DNA of 42,289 bases from the NCBI GenBank assembly GCA_030523765.1, contig JAUNHX010000019.1, positions 1 through 42,289 of the forward strand, read 5' to 3'. Source of the stretch: Bacteroidales bacterium (GTDB lineage Bacteria > Bacteroidota > Bacteroidia > Bacteroidales > P3). A program made the position numbers and the translations under genes. The notes below the pieces were generated by a model that searched no databases, was not told where the DNA came from, and saw only the letters and a program-made list of their open reading frames with translations. Shown piece after piece: positions 25,837-34,927 of the stretch (positions are counted from its first letter, which is position 1; each line of letters opens with the position of its first letter).

Positions 25837-26766
25837 CTATCGGTTAGTACGGTAGTTGAAAAAGAGCATCATAAGCCCTATAATCACCACCATCACACCC
25901 ACAATAATCCAGAAAGCGGTTGTACTTGTGTTGAAAGGGAAATCAACATTCATACCAAACATACCGGTTACCACTGTCAATGGGAGCATCACCGTATTGA
26001 AGATAGTAAGCACCTTCATGATCTCGTTGGTCTTATTGGTCTGCAATGAATCGAAGGTGGTTGACAATCCGTCAATTAACTCACCATAATCCTCAACCAA
26101 GTCAAACATCTTTTGGTATTGGTCCAAGATATCGCCCCAGTAATCTTCCATATCCACCTCTTCCGAATCAACGAAACCTTTGATACCACCACTTTCGAAC
26201 ATGTGGAGCACCCTCAGTTGTGGTTTGAATGTAGTGTTCAGTAGGATGATATTGCGTCGTGTAACGCTAATCAATTCAATAATATTGCGAGCCTTTTTAT
26301 TGAAGATATCGTAGTTGATCAAGTCTACTTCCGATCCGATGCGTAACACCAACTGGTAAGTCTCCAACATCAAGCGATCCAAGATATTGTATAGCAGTAA
26401 ATCGCTACACGACAAAGCCTCTAGTGTATCTTCATCCTTTTCGCTCAAATCATCTTTCATCTCATCGAACAACTTGTCGACTACCCAATGACTCTTACCG
26501 ATACTGATAATATAGTCTTTGCCCCAAAATATCTTCACCTCACGAATACGGCAGTTCTTGCTGTTCTTTTCGAAGTAGGGGAAATGAAGGATAAGAAAAT
26601 AATAGTCGTCATACTCGTCTATCTTGGGTCGCTGGTTAGTAGCACGGCAGTCCTCGATATCCAAAGGGTGAAACTCATATTTGTCAAGTAAGAACTTGTA
26701 GTCATCCTCGCTCGGATTGGTAATGTTGAGCCATCTCAACGACTGGTATTGTATCGTTTCAATCAT
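25837..26766 (-). CDS. corA: CorA-type divalent metal transporter
   Basis: A 309-residue CorA/MIT-family channel for Mg2+ (or Co2+/Ni2+/Zn2+). A large cytoplasmic N-terminal domain is followed by two C-terminal membrane segments. The signature GMN (271-273, in GMFGMNVDFPF) sits at the end of the first segment, and the protein ends with the basic NYRTNR. The length is typical. The gene has its own promoter (26846-26853). Confidence 0.92.
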   Translation of the reverse strand: MIETIQYQSLRWLNITNPSEDDYKFLLDKYEFHPLDIEDCRATNQRPKIDEYDDYYFLILHFPYFEKNSKNCRIREVKIFWGKDYIISIGKSHWVVDKLFDEMKDDLSEKDEDTLEALSCSDLLLYNILDRLMLETYQLVLRIGSEVDLINYDIFNKKARNIIELISVTRRNIILLNTTFKPQLRVLHMFESGGIKGFVDSEEVDMEDYWGDILDQYQKMFDLVEDYGELIDGLSTTFDSLQTNKTNEIMKVLTIFNTVMLPLTVVTGMFGMNVDFPFNTSTTAFWIIVGVMVVIIGLMMLFFNYRTNR

Positions 26767-26845
26767 GGAGTTCCTCCCTTCTTTTTATGCGATCACTCTG
26801 GTGGTCAATATTTTACATTCGAGTAGACTTTAATATTTTAAGTTG

Positions 26846-26853
26846 CAAAAATA
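26846..26853 (-). promoter_or_regulatory. -7 promoter element of corA
   Basis: Minus-strand TATTTTTG, 80 bases before the corA ATG. Confidence 0.5.
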
Positions 26854-26960
26854 CTAAAAATATTCATTTCTCCACTTTTTTTTACTTCTTAAGAAAAAAA
26901 TATACCCTAAAGGTGGTGGTGAAACAAAAACACAAGGATTTTCACCCTCTATGTCTATTC

Positions 26961-28130
26961 TTATCGGTGATCCACAAGTCTCTTACAATCAACATATATG
27001 GGCAGATGATCACTTAATCCTCCTTGATAACGATAGCCAAGAAAGGTGCGGCGAGGTTTGGATCCCTGATGACGAGGATCGTCAATCAGCAGTGAAGGAT
27101 GTCTGAATACTGTCGCTTGCAGCGGCTGAAGAGGACTCTTATTGCGACTATAGAGGAACTGATCGAGATAATCCCAGTAACCTCGATAATAATGCGTTCC
27201 TTCTCCCCGAGGGAGCGTAGCCATAAGATTGCATACAACACTATCATCGGCCAATATCTGCATAGCAGTACTACGCGGTCCGCAGTTGAAATCACCCATA
27301 GCCATTACTAAAGCGTTAGGATGAAGAAACGACAAACTGTCCATACTATGACGTAAAAGTAGCGCTATCTTCTGTCGATGCCGTTCAGCCCTAACCCCTC
27401 CCAACCGTGAAGGAAAATGGCAAACAAAAAAGAATGCGGTATCGCCCGAAGCAGTCATTACTCCACCAACTGACAGTATATCACGCGTATAAAAAGCAGA
27501 AGCACTATCGCTAACCCTTATGGGATAGGCCGAAAAAGGAACAAAACGGGTAGAGTCGTAAAGCATTGCACAATCAACTCCTCGAATATCGGGCGACTCG
27601 AAATGGATCCATTGGTAGCGACGACCCAAAGGATAAGAACGACACAATGTTTGCAATACCCACTCATTTTCTACCTCCACTAGTCCTATAATGGCGGGAT
27701 AATGTACCACAGAAATATCGTCTTGTGACATTGCAGCCACCATTTTCCAAAAAAGATTCATCTTGTCTGATAGCCTCTTATGGGTCCAATGTCGACTCCC
27801 CTGTGGGGTGAATTCCTCATCGTTATGAAGACTATCGCGCCAAGTATCGAAAAGATTCTCCATATTGAAGAATGCAAAACGATATATCTCTTCTCGCAAT
27901 GAATCACTCATATGAAACTTAGGTGCCACCAACCGAGAGTGCTGTTCCCAGTATTCTAAACCAAATACTGTAGGCACAAGAGGTTCACTCTCTACCAAGC
28001 CGCCCCCAACTTCAACATTCCTACTTATTGTACTTTCACTTTGCGGTAAAGACAAAAAATCACTGCCCCATACCCATTGCGATGGGTATAAGGCAGCGAT
28101 CAGTATCGATAAGACGATACGAAGCTTCAT
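26961..28130 (-). CDS. Secreted endonuclease/exonuclease/phosphatase-family protein
   Basis: A 389-residue EEP-fold protein (DNase I-like phosphodiesterase family). It begins with a signal peptide if the ATG at 28130 is used (MKLRIVLSILIAALYPSQ), one base after the hbd stop; a longer frame start at 28157 would overlap hbd. Motifs: FAFFNMENLFD (catalytic Asn/Glu), GLVEVEN, GDFNCGPRS and the C-terminal LSDHLPIYVD with the catalytic Asp-His. Exported members may be nucleases or phosphatases; the substrate is unknown. Transcription probably comes from the crt-hbd promoter. Confidence 0.87.
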   Translation of the reverse strand: MKLRIVLSILIAALYPSQWVWGSDFLSLPQSESTISRNVEVGGGLVESEPLVPTVFGLEYWEQHSRLVAPKFHMSDSLREEIYRFAFFNMENLFDTWRDSLHNDEEFTPQGSRHWTHKRLSDKMNLFWKMVAAMSQDDISVVHYPAIIGLVEVENEWVLQTLCRSYPLGRRYQWIHFESPDIRGVDCAMLYDSTRFVPFSAYPIRVSDSASAFYTRDILSVGGVMTASGDTAFFFVCHFPSRLGGVRAERHRQKIALLLRHSMDSLSFLHPNALVMAMGDFNCGPRSTAMQILADDSVVCNLMATLPRGEGTHYYRGYWDYLDQFLYSRNKSPLQPLQATVFRHPSLLIDDPRHQGSKPRRTFLGYRYQGGLSDHLPIYVDCKRLVDHR

Positions 28131-28131
28131 A

Positions 28132-28971
28132 TCAATATTTGTAGAAGCCTTCACCACTCTTACGACCTAAGAGGCCAGCGCGGACCATCTTGCGGAGCAA
28201 GGGATGAGGACGATACTTGTCGTCACCATACTCACGGTGCAGCACTTCCATGATAGCGAGACAAACATCAAGACCGATAAGGTCGCCCAATGCGAGAGGA
28301 CCCATAGGATGGTTAGCACCCAACTTCATAGCGTTATCGATATCTTCAGCTTTGGCTACGCCATCAGCAAGGATACCGCATGCCTCGTTGATCATAGGGA
28401 TAAGGATACGGTTTACAACAAAACCAGGAGCCTCATTAACCAATACGGGAGTCTTACCCATCTTAGTAGAGAGGTCGATGATGCAATTGCAAACTTCATC
28501 GCTAGTTTTCTGACCCTTAATCACCTCGATAAGTTTCATAACAGGAGCAGGGTTGAAGAAGTGCATACCGATAAACTGAGCAGGACGCTGAGTAGCAGCA
28601 GCAATTTCAGTGATGGAAAGCGATGAGGTATTGGTTGCGAAGATGGTCTCGGCCTTGCAGAGTTTGTCGAGCTCAGCGAAGACAGTCTTCTTCATTTCCA
28701 TATCCTCGGAAGCAGCCTCGATGATGAGATCGCAATCGGCCAGATCCTTATATTCGGTGGTGCAGCTGATGTTTGCCAAAACAGCATCCATAGCAGCCTG
28801 ATCCATCTTACCTTTCTCTACCAGACGACCTAAGCCTTTGGTAATCTTTGCAACAGCCTTATCGAGGCTAGCTTGCGAACGACTTTTCATCAATACGGGC
28901 ATACCGGCCTGTGCAAATGCTTGCACAACACCAGAACCCATAGTACCGGTTCCAATAACAGAGATTTTCAT
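28132..28971 (-). CDS. hbd: 3-hydroxybutyryl-CoA dehydrogenase
   Basis: A 279-residue NAD(P)-dependent dehydrogenase that reduces acetoacetyl-CoA to 3-hydroxybutyryl-CoA in butyrate-type fermentation, or runs in reverse. Visible: the Rossmann motif GTGTMGSGVVQAFAQAG (7-23), the catalytic segment MHFFNPAPVMKLIEV with the active His, NTSSLSITEIA, and the C-terminal domain ending RKSGEGFYKY. It follows the crotonase gene by 64 bases. Confidence 0.95.
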   Translation of the reverse strand: MKISVIGTGTMGSGVVQAFAQAGMPVLMKSRSQASLDKAVAKITKGLGRLVEKGKMDQAAMDAVLANISCTTEYKDLADCDLIIEAASEDMEMKKTVFAELDKLCKAETIFATNTSSLSITEIAAATQRPAQFIGMHFFNPAPVMKLIEVIKGQKTSDEVCNCIIDLSTKMGKTPVLVNEAPGFVVNRILIPMINEACGILADGVAKAEDIDNAMKLGANHPMGPLALGDLIGLDVCLAIMEVLHREYGDDKYRPHPLLRKMVRAGLLGRKSGEGFYKY

Positions 28972-29035
28972 GATTGAATCAATTTTTTGAGTTTTTTATT
29001 TTATAAAAGATATTATCAATAATTAATGTATACCA

Positions 29036-29815
29036 CTAGCGACCCTCGAAAGTAGCCTTGCCTTTATCAAGGAAGGCACGCATACCTGCTTTCTGATCGG
29101 CAGTAGCAAAACACTGACCGAAGAGTCGATTCTCGTAAGCTATTGCCTCATCGGCTGCTAGATCGTACTCCTCATTGATGCACTGTTTAGCGTAAGCCAC
29201 AGCAATAGGAGCGTTGGCCATAATGGAAGCAGCCATCTTCTTAGCCTCCTCCATAAGTTGCTCAGGCTCGTATACAGCATTGACCAAACCTATACGAAAA
29301 GCTTCGTCAGCCTTGATATTCTTTCCTGTAAAGATAAGTTGCTTAGCCATACCCATACCTATAAGTTTTGCCAAACGGTAGGTGCCGCTAAAACCAGGAA
29401 TGATACCTAAACCTACCTCAGGCTGACCAAAGCGGGCATTATTGCTGCAAATACGGATATCGCAAGCCATAGCCAACTCGCATCCACCACCAAGAGCAAA
29501 ACCGTTGATGGCTGCAATAACGGGGATAGGGAGCGTCTCAATAAGACGGAACACACCAGCACCACGCTTACCAAAAGCCTCACCCTGTTGAGCATCAAGT
29601 CCTGCCATCTCGCTGATATCAGCACCAGCAACGAACGACTTAGGGCCATCGCCCGTAATGATAAGGCAACGAGTAGCCTTAGTATCAATATTCTCAAGGA
29701 AATCACGCATCTCATTCAAGATGCTACTATTTAATGCATTTAGCGACTGAGGAGCGCTGATGGTCAGCGTACATAAATACTCCTCGTGAACTACTTGTAA
29801 GAATTTATAATCCAT
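29036..29815 (-). CDS. crt: Enoyl-CoA hydratase/crotonase
   Basis: A 259-residue crotonase-fold enzyme that dehydrates 3-hydroxybutyryl-CoA to crotonyl-CoA. Features: the oxyanion-hole segments GDGPKSFVAGADISEM and FALGGGCELAMACDIRI, with the catalytic glutamates in GCELAM and the PEVGLGIIPG stretch. Being directly upstream of hbd supports the C4 acyl-CoA assignment over a fatty-acid or aromatic pathway. No butyryl-CoA dehydrogenase, thiolase or etf gene is in the window. Confidence 0.93.
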   Translation of the reverse strand: MDYKFLQVVHEEYLCTLTISAPQSLNALNSSILNEMRDFLENIDTKATRCLIITGDGPKSFVAGADISEMAGLDAQQGEAFGKRGAGVFRLIETLPIPVIAAINGFALGGGCELAMACDIRICSNNARFGQPEVGLGIIPGFSGTYRLAKLIGMGMAKQLIFTGKNIKADEAFRIGLVNAVYEPEQLMEEAKKMAASIMANAPIAVAYAKQCINEEYDLAADEAIAYENRLFGQCFATADQKAGMRAFLDKGKATFEGR

Positions 29816-29870
29816 TTATACTATATGATTCAGTGGTTTAACAAAATTTCATCTTCTTACTAACGATTTG

Positions 29871-29900
29871 CAAATATACAACTTTTTTTTGTTCGACAAA
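29871..29900 (-). promoter_or_regulatory. Promoter of crt-hbd
   Basis: Minus-strand TTTG (complement of 29897-29900), 18 bases, then TATATTTG (complement of 29871-29878), close to the consensus. It is 56 bases before the crt ATG. Confidence 0.65.
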
Positions 29901-29994
29901 AAAAGTAATCAGCCTAATCGAGTCATTCCCTTCCTTTTTTTAGATTGCTGAAAGATGCAAATACTATCATCTTTTTTTTTTCGTTATAAGTATC

Positions 29995-31197
29995 ATGATG
30001 AAAAAAGGGAATGAACTCAAACCGCATATCGGCATCTTTGGCCGTCGTAATAATGGCAAAAGCTCATTAGTTAACTATCTCACTGAACAGCAGATAGCCA
30101 TCGTTTCTCCTACTGCAGGTACCACCACCGACCCTGTAAAGAAGAGTATGGAACTCATTGGTGTAGGACCCGTTATTTGGGTTGATACCGCTGGCATCGA
30201 TGATGAAGGTTCCTTAGGATCGATGCGTGTTGATAAAAGCCTTGATGTACTGCCACAATGCGATTTGGCATTGGTACTATTTGCTCACAATAGTTTTGGC
30301 AACTACGAAGAGATGTTATTGCAACAATGTCAATCCCATAATGTCCCTTACTTGCTGATCTATACACAAACAGACTTAGAAGCCCCCAACCCGTCACTGA
30401 TTACCACTATTGAAGAACGCTACCAAACAAAAGTGTTCTGCCTCAGCGTTTATGATAACACACTTCGAGAACCTCTCAACCAACGGATACGTGAGGCATT
30501 ACCCGAATCGAGCTATCGCCATAAAAGTCTATTAGGAGACGTGATTGAAGAGAACGATGTAGTGGTAATGGTAACTCCCATCGATTCCTCCGCCCCCGAG
30601 GGACGACTGATATTACCGCAGGTGCAAGTGTTACGTGATCTGCTTGATCATCACGCTCAAGCGGTAGTATGTCAGCCCTCCGAACTGCAATCCACGCTCA
30701 ACAATTTGCAGCATTCTCCACGACTTGTTATCACTGATAGTCAAGCCTTTGCAGAAGTAAACTCCATTGTGCCCCCCAAAGTAATGCTAACCTCCTTCAG
30801 CGTAGTACTAGCTCGTGCCAAAGGACTCTTCGAAGAATATGTTAAAGGTACCCCCACCATAAGTCAGCTGCAAGAGGGTGATAGAATTGCACTGCTCGAA
30901 TCGTGCACCCACAATGTCACTTGTGAAGACATTGGACGAGTAAAGATCCCCAACCTACTACAGAAGAAAACGGGTAAAAACCTTGTATTCGATGTAGTTG
31001 CAGGATTAGGAAATCTCCCCCACCCTATCAACGACTATCGGATGGTGATACAGTGTGGAGGATGTGTGGTTACCCCAAAACAACTCGCCTCCCGTCTTGC
31101 TCCTGCTATTGCTGCAGGCATTCCTGTCTCCAACTACGGACTCACGCTTGCCTATCTGAACGGAATATTCCAACGTTCGATGGAAATATTCCTCTAA
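29995..31197 (+). CDS. hydF: [FeFe]-hydrogenase maturation GTPase HydF
   Basis: A 400-residue HydF, the scaffold that receives the 2Fe subcluster and passes it to apo-hydrogenase. The N-terminal GTPase domain has P-loop GRRNNGKSS (about 16-24), GTTTDP and DTAGIDD. The C-terminal cluster site has Cys304-x-His306 (ESCTHN) and Cys354-x-x-Cys357 (IQCGGC). The residue before Cys354 is Gln, where many HydF proteins have His. hydE, hydG and the hydrogenase genes are not adjacent. ATG at 29995 is followed by a second Met, so either could start. Confidence 0.93.
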   Translation: MMKKGNELKPHIGIFGRRNNGKSSLVNYLTEQQIAIVSPTAGTTTDPVKKSMELIGVGPVIWVDTAGIDDEGSLGSMRVDKSLDVLPQCDLALVLFAHNSFGNYEEMLLQQCQSHNVPYLLIYTQTDLEAPNPSLITTIEERYQTKVFCLSVYDNTLREPLNQRIREALPESSYRHKSLLGDVIEENDVVVMVTPIDSSAPEGRLILPQVQVLRDLLDHHAQAVVCQPSELQSTLNNLQHSPRLVITDSQAFAEVNSIVPPKVMLTSFSVVLARAKGLFEEYVKGTPTISQLQEGDRIALLESCTHNVTCEDIGRVKIPNLLQKKTGKNLVFDVVAGLGNLPHPINDYRMVIQCGGCVVTPKQLASRLAPAIAAGIPVSNYGLTLAYLNGIFQRSMEIFL

Positions 31198-31289
31198 CCC
31201 AACTCTAACCCAAGGCTTACTTAAGGCAAACAAATATAGATTCATCGGCAAGAATTGAAAACAATTACCAACGATGAAGAAAAAAGTTG

Positions 31290-31297
31290 TATCTTTG
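31290..31297 (+). promoter_or_regulatory. -7 promoter element of the YebC-family gene
   Basis: TATCTTTG, 58 bases before the ATG at 31355. No -33 match at the expected place. Confidence 0.5.
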
Positions 31298-31354
31298 CAA
31301 ATCTTAATCTATCAGAATAATTAATATAATACTCACTATAAAAGCATTTTATAT

Positions 31355-32065
31355 ATGGGAAGAGCGTTTGAATATCGTAAGGCTCGTAAACTGAAACGGT
31401 GGGGCAATATGGCCCGTACCTTTACGCGTATTGGTAAAGAAATAGAAATTGCCGTCAAAGCTGGCGGCCCTGACCCTGACAACAATATCCGCTTGCGACT
31501 GCTGATGCAGACAGCCAAGACGGAGAATATGCCGAAAGACAATGTGGAACGCGCCATCAAACGTGCCACCTCGAAAGATACATCTGATTATAAAGAGGTA
31601 ACCTACGATGGCAAAGGACCTCATGGTGTAGTAGTAGTGGTGGAGACGCTAACTAACAACACCACCCGTACTGCCGCCAACTTACGTGCTGCTTTCGTTC
31701 GTGGTAAGGGCGAGTTAGGTACTACTGGCATGAACGACTTTATGTTTGAGCGTAAATGCAGTTTCGTTGTTGCTTGGAACGATAGCATCGATATGGACGA
31801 ACTGGAGCTAGAACTGATTGATTGCGATATCGATGAGGTGTTCCGCGACGAAGATGATATTATGATATACGCCGACTTCAAGAACTATGGGGCTATCCAG
31901 AAATATCTTGACGATAAGGGTCTCGAAATCAAATCATTCAAATTCGAGCGCATTCCTGTAACGATGCGTGAACTGAGTGCCGAAGATCAGGAGGACGTAA
32001 ATGCACTTATCGAACGTCTTGAAAACGACGAAGACGTTGTCAACGTGTTCCACAATATGGCCTAA
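31355..32065 (+). CDS. YebC/TACO1-family regulator
   Basis: A 236-residue YebC-family protein. The family includes DNA-binding regulators (PmpR) and factors that help ribosomes through proline stretches. The N-terminus MGRAFEYRKARKLKRWGNMAR is close to the usual MGRAFEFRKARKMKRW, followed by RIGKEIEIAVKAGGPDP, AKTENMPKDNVERAIKRA and YDGKGPHGVVVVVETLTNN. Three-domain length is typical. It precedes the DUF1294 gene by 15 bases. Confidence 0.93.
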   Translation: MGRAFEYRKARKLKRWGNMARTFTRIGKEIEIAVKAGGPDPDNNIRLRLLMQTAKTENMPKDNVERAIKRATSKDTSDYKEVTYDGKGPHGVVVVVETLTNNTTRTAANLRAAFVRGKGELGTTGMNDFMFERKCSFVVAWNDSIDMDELELELIDCDIDEVFRDEDDIMIYADFKNYGAIQKYLDDKGLEIKSFKFERIPVTMRELSAEDQEDVNALIERLENDEDVVNVFHNMA

Positions 32066-32080
32066 CGGCAGCAGAACGGC

Positions 32081-32368
32081 ATGATCCATACTCCACGCAC
32101 TTGGATAGTGCTCTATCTCTGTCTGATAGGCATTATAGACGCGCTGGTGTTTGCTTACGACAAGCATTGTGCCCGCAACGATAAACGGCGTATACCTGAA
32201 CGAGTTCTCCATTTACTAGAGTTGCTAGGTGGAATTTTCATCATCCTACCAATAATGTATTTACTCCGCCACAAGAGCCGCAAGGCAAAGTATTATGTCG
32301 TCACCTATCTGATACTCGTGCTATGGATAGCCTTGCTCTATCTATTGATAAGCCAGCATGTAATATAA
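32081..32368 (+). CDS. DUF1294 small membrane protein
   Basis: A 95-residue protein with three hydrophobic segments (about 9-26, 44-62 and 70-92) and the family landmarks DALVFAYDKHCA near the N-terminus, RRIPERVLHLLELLGG in the middle and RHKSRKAKYYV before the last segment. These match DUF1294. Function unknown. It is 15 bases after the YebC-family gene and likely shares its transcript. Confidence 0.85.
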   Translation: MIHTPRTWIVLYLCLIGIIDALVFAYDKHCARNDKRRIPERVLHLLELLGGIFIILPIMYLLRHKSRKAKYYVVTYLILVLWIALLYLLISQHVI

Positions 32369-32392
32369 CCATACTGCACACAACGTTCCTCA

Positions 32393-32472
32393 GCATCTTG
32401 CCCCTCAAGTACGATTTATCGTATAAAAATAGGAAAGGCAAGATGCAATAATTTACGATAAACATCGTTAAA
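32393..32472. promoter_or_regulatory. Nested and repeated palindromes upstream of the thioredoxin-like gene
   Basis: GCATCTTGCC (32393-32402) and GGCAAGATGC (32437-32446) are exact complements that enclose the near-palindrome TACGATTTATCGTA (32410-32423). A related element TTTACGATAAACATCGTTAAA follows at about 32452-32472. The large stem could act as a terminator for the YebC/DUF1294 transcript, but no T run follows; the repeated ACGAT..ATCGT units look like paired operator half-sites. Confidence 0.55.
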
Positions 32473-32516
32473 GTCACAAGTTAAATACAAATAGGAATAC
32501 TTATTAATAAACTACC

Positions 32517-33998
32517 ATGAAGAAGACAATTCTTTTATTAAGCGTCATGCTGACGCTTGCCAGCACCTTAATGGCGCAAGGCTACAAGATTAGTTTTCAG
32601 CCCAAAGGAGCTACTGACGGTACGAAGTTCTACCTCGGTCAGCATTTTCGCGATAAATTCATCCTACATGATAGTGCCACAGTCACCAATGGCACCTTTG
32701 TCTTTCAGGGCAAACAGAAATTGAATAGAGGTGTATACGCGTTAGTCGATAGCCAGAAAAAGGGAGTCTTTGATTTTATGGTTGACGATAGTCAGATATT
32801 CACCATCGCCTATGACGAAAAGCATAGTGCTGCCAGCATGAAAGCCACAGGATCGAAAAACTGCCAAGCTATGTTCGACTATATGGCCAAGATTGACTAT
32901 GGTAATGTCAAAGCTAAAGAAATCCAAGAACTTGGCAAAACTGACAAAGCGAAAGCCGAAACACAAATGGAGGAACTGCGAACAGAAATGAACAGTTACC
33001 TAGACAACTTTAAGAAGAGCAGCAGCAACACCCTTTTCGGTAAAATCATGAATAGCACTGAAAGTGTGAAAGTGCCAGAAACCCTTCCTGAAGGAAGCAG
33101 TGAAACCAATCTGCAAAACTGGCAAGCCATTTACTATCGCACCCACTACTGGGACAATGTGAACCTCAAAGATCACAGTCTCATCTATACGCCTCAGCTG
33201 TTTGACAAGATGAACCTATATTTCTTCGGAGTTCTTTACTATCAAGATGCCGATACCATTACGAAATATGCCTACCAAGTACTCGACAAAGTAGTAGATG
33301 ACAGCACTATGCTACGTTACTTCCTCGACTTCATTGTTCCTAAATACGAGCATGCCACCAAGATGATTGGTTGGGATCAAGTATTTGTAAACATTACCGA
33401 ACACTATTATCTCAGCAACAAATGTCCCTGGTCGACCGAAGCTGACCGCTACAGCCGCCGTAACACGGTGGAATACCTCAAACCCTCCCTTATCGGACAA
33501 CCTGGTATTGAACTTCTTATCCCTGATAGCAATCAATCGCCCGATCCCAACCAATGGATTTCCTCCCATTATTTCCCTGAACGATACGTCATCCTTTGGT
33601 TTTGGGACCCCGATTGTAATCACTGTAAAACACAGAGCGAAGAGTTGAAACAGCTTTACAACAAAATGAAGCAAGAAGGCAACAAACGTTTTGAGGTCTA
33701 CGCCATAGGCTATGAAGCAGATGTTCCCAAGTGGAAACGTACCTTCGTAGAACGTCAATATCCCTTCGTTAACGTAGGAGGATCGAATGTCAACGTTGAC
33801 TATCAGGCTGCCTATAATGTACACGGGGCTCCTACGATGATCATCCTAGATTGCGATCGCCAAATCATCCTCAACAAAACAATTCAAACCAACTCCATAC
33901 TACCCTTCCTTGACCAATACGAAAAACAATACCCTGATAAAGCTACACGGGTAACCAAGTGGATGCGTCCTAGTATCTATTATAGAGACAAAAAGTAA
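32517..33998 (+). CDS. Secreted thioredoxin-like protein (DUF4369/DUF5106-type)
   Basis: A 493-residue exported protein. Signal peptide at about 1-20 (ending LMA-Q), an N-terminal beta domain of the DUF4369 kind (about 22-100, with GKQKLNRGVYALV), a helical middle (about 110-320) that resembles DUF5106, and a C-terminal thioredoxin fold with FWDPDCNHCKT, Cys367 and Cys370 as the redox pair. The cis-proline region HGAPTMIIL also fits. Such TlpA/ResA-like proteins work on disulfides in the periplasm. It lies upstream of tpiA by 85 bases. Confidence 0.87.
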   Translation: MKKTILLLSVMLTLASTLMAQGYKISFQPKGATDGTKFYLGQHFRDKFILHDSATVTNGTFVFQGKQKLNRGVYALVDSQKKGVFDFMVDDSQIFTIAYDEKHSAASMKATGSKNCQAMFDYMAKIDYGNVKAKEIQELGKTDKAKAETQMEELRTEMNSYLDNFKKSSSNTLFGKIMNSTESVKVPETLPEGSSETNLQNWQAIYYRTHYWDNVNLKDHSLIYTPQLFDKMNLYFFGVLYYQDADTITKYAYQVLDKVVDDSTMLRYFLDFIVPKYEHATKMIGWDQVFVNITEHYYLSNKCPWSTEADRYSRRNTVEYLKPSLIGQPGIELLIPDSNQSPDPNQWISSHYFPERYVILWFWDPDCNHCKTQSEELKQLYNKMKQEGNKRFEVYAIGYEADVPKWKRTFVERQYPFVNVGGSNVNVDYQAAYNVHGAPTMIILDCDRQIILNKTIQTNSILPFLDQYEKQYPDKATRVTKWMRPSIYYRDKK

Positions 33999-34083
33999 GC
34001 TCTATACAATCATTAGGCATAAATCCATAAAACAACCAACAACAATCCTTAGAAAAATACAAACCCCAAAAAATAATAATCTC

Positions 34084-34842
34084 ATGAGAAATCATATTGT
34101 TGCAGGAAACTGGAAAATGAATAAAAACTTCGGTGAGGCCGACGAACTGATTGCCGATCTCGTTGAAAAGTTAGAGAGCATAGATTTAGTTGACACCCAA
34201 CTAATCATCTGTCCTCCAGCACTCTATCTTGAGCTAGCTAGCGATCAATCGGACGACTCCTACTTTATGGTAGGTGCACAAGATGTGAGCGAACACGACA
34301 GCGGTGCCTATACAGGTGAAATTGCTGCCTCAATGCTCGAAAGTATGGCTATCGACTACTGTATCGTAGGCCATAGTGAGCGCCGCGCCTATCATCACGA
34401 AACCGACGAGCAGATTGCCCGCAAAGTAGACCAACTGCTCAAACACGAGTTGCGTCCCATTGTATGCTGCGGCGAGGTACTAGAAGAGCGCGAAGCCAAC
34501 AAGCAGTTCGAAGTGGTAAAACGTCAGATTGTTGATGGTCTATTCCACCTCACTGCCGAACAGTTTGCCAACATCATTATTGCCTACGAGCCTGTATGGG
34601 CAATTGGCACTGGAAAGACTGCTACCCCCGAACAAGCACAAGAGATGCACGCATATATCCGTAGCCTCATCGCCGAGAAGTACGGCAAAGAGGTTGCCGA
34701 GAACACCAGCATCCTTTATGGTGGCAGCTGCAAGCCCAGCAATGCTAAAGAACTCTTCGCCAACCCCGATGTGGATGGCGGACTTATTGGAGGTGCATCG
34801 CTGAAGGCTGACGACTTCTTGGCTATTGCCACGAGTTTCTAA
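34084..34842 (+). CDS. tpiA: Triosephosphate isomerase
   Basis: A 252-residue TIM-barrel enzyme that interconverts dihydroxyacetone phosphate and glyceraldehyde 3-phosphate in glycolysis. Catalytic residues are visible: Lys in AGNWKMNK (about Lys11), His in IVGHSERR (about 98), Glu in AYEPVWAIGTGKTA (about 170), and the phosphate-binding YGGSCKPSN and GGLIGGASL. The stop is 28 bases before a strong hairpin terminator. Confidence 0.96.
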   Translation: MRNHIVAGNWKMNKNFGEADELIADLVEKLESIDLVDTQLIICPPALYLELASDQSDDSYFMVGAQDVSEHDSGAYTGEIAASMLESMAIDYCIVGHSERRAYHHETDEQIARKVDQLLKHELRPIVCCGEVLEEREANKQFEVVKRQIVDGLFHLTAEQFANIIIAYEPVWAIGTGKTATPEQAQEMHAYIRSLIAEKYGKEVAENTSILYGGSCKPSNAKELFANPDVDGGLIGGASLKADDFLAIATSF

Positions 34843-34870
34843 GCATTCAAACCACATAGCATCATCAACA

Positions 34871-34902
34871 GACTATCCAGCCAACTGGCTGGATAGTCTT
34901 TC
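34871..34902 (+). terminator. Hairpin terminator after tpiA
   Basis: GACTATCCAGCC (34871-34882) and GGCTGGATAGTC (34887-34898) form a perfect 12-bp stem with a 4-base loop, followed by TTTC. The T tract is short, so read-through into the next gene is possible. Confidence 0.7.
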
Positions 34903-34927
34903 CCAAATCATAAAAACACCTATTCTT

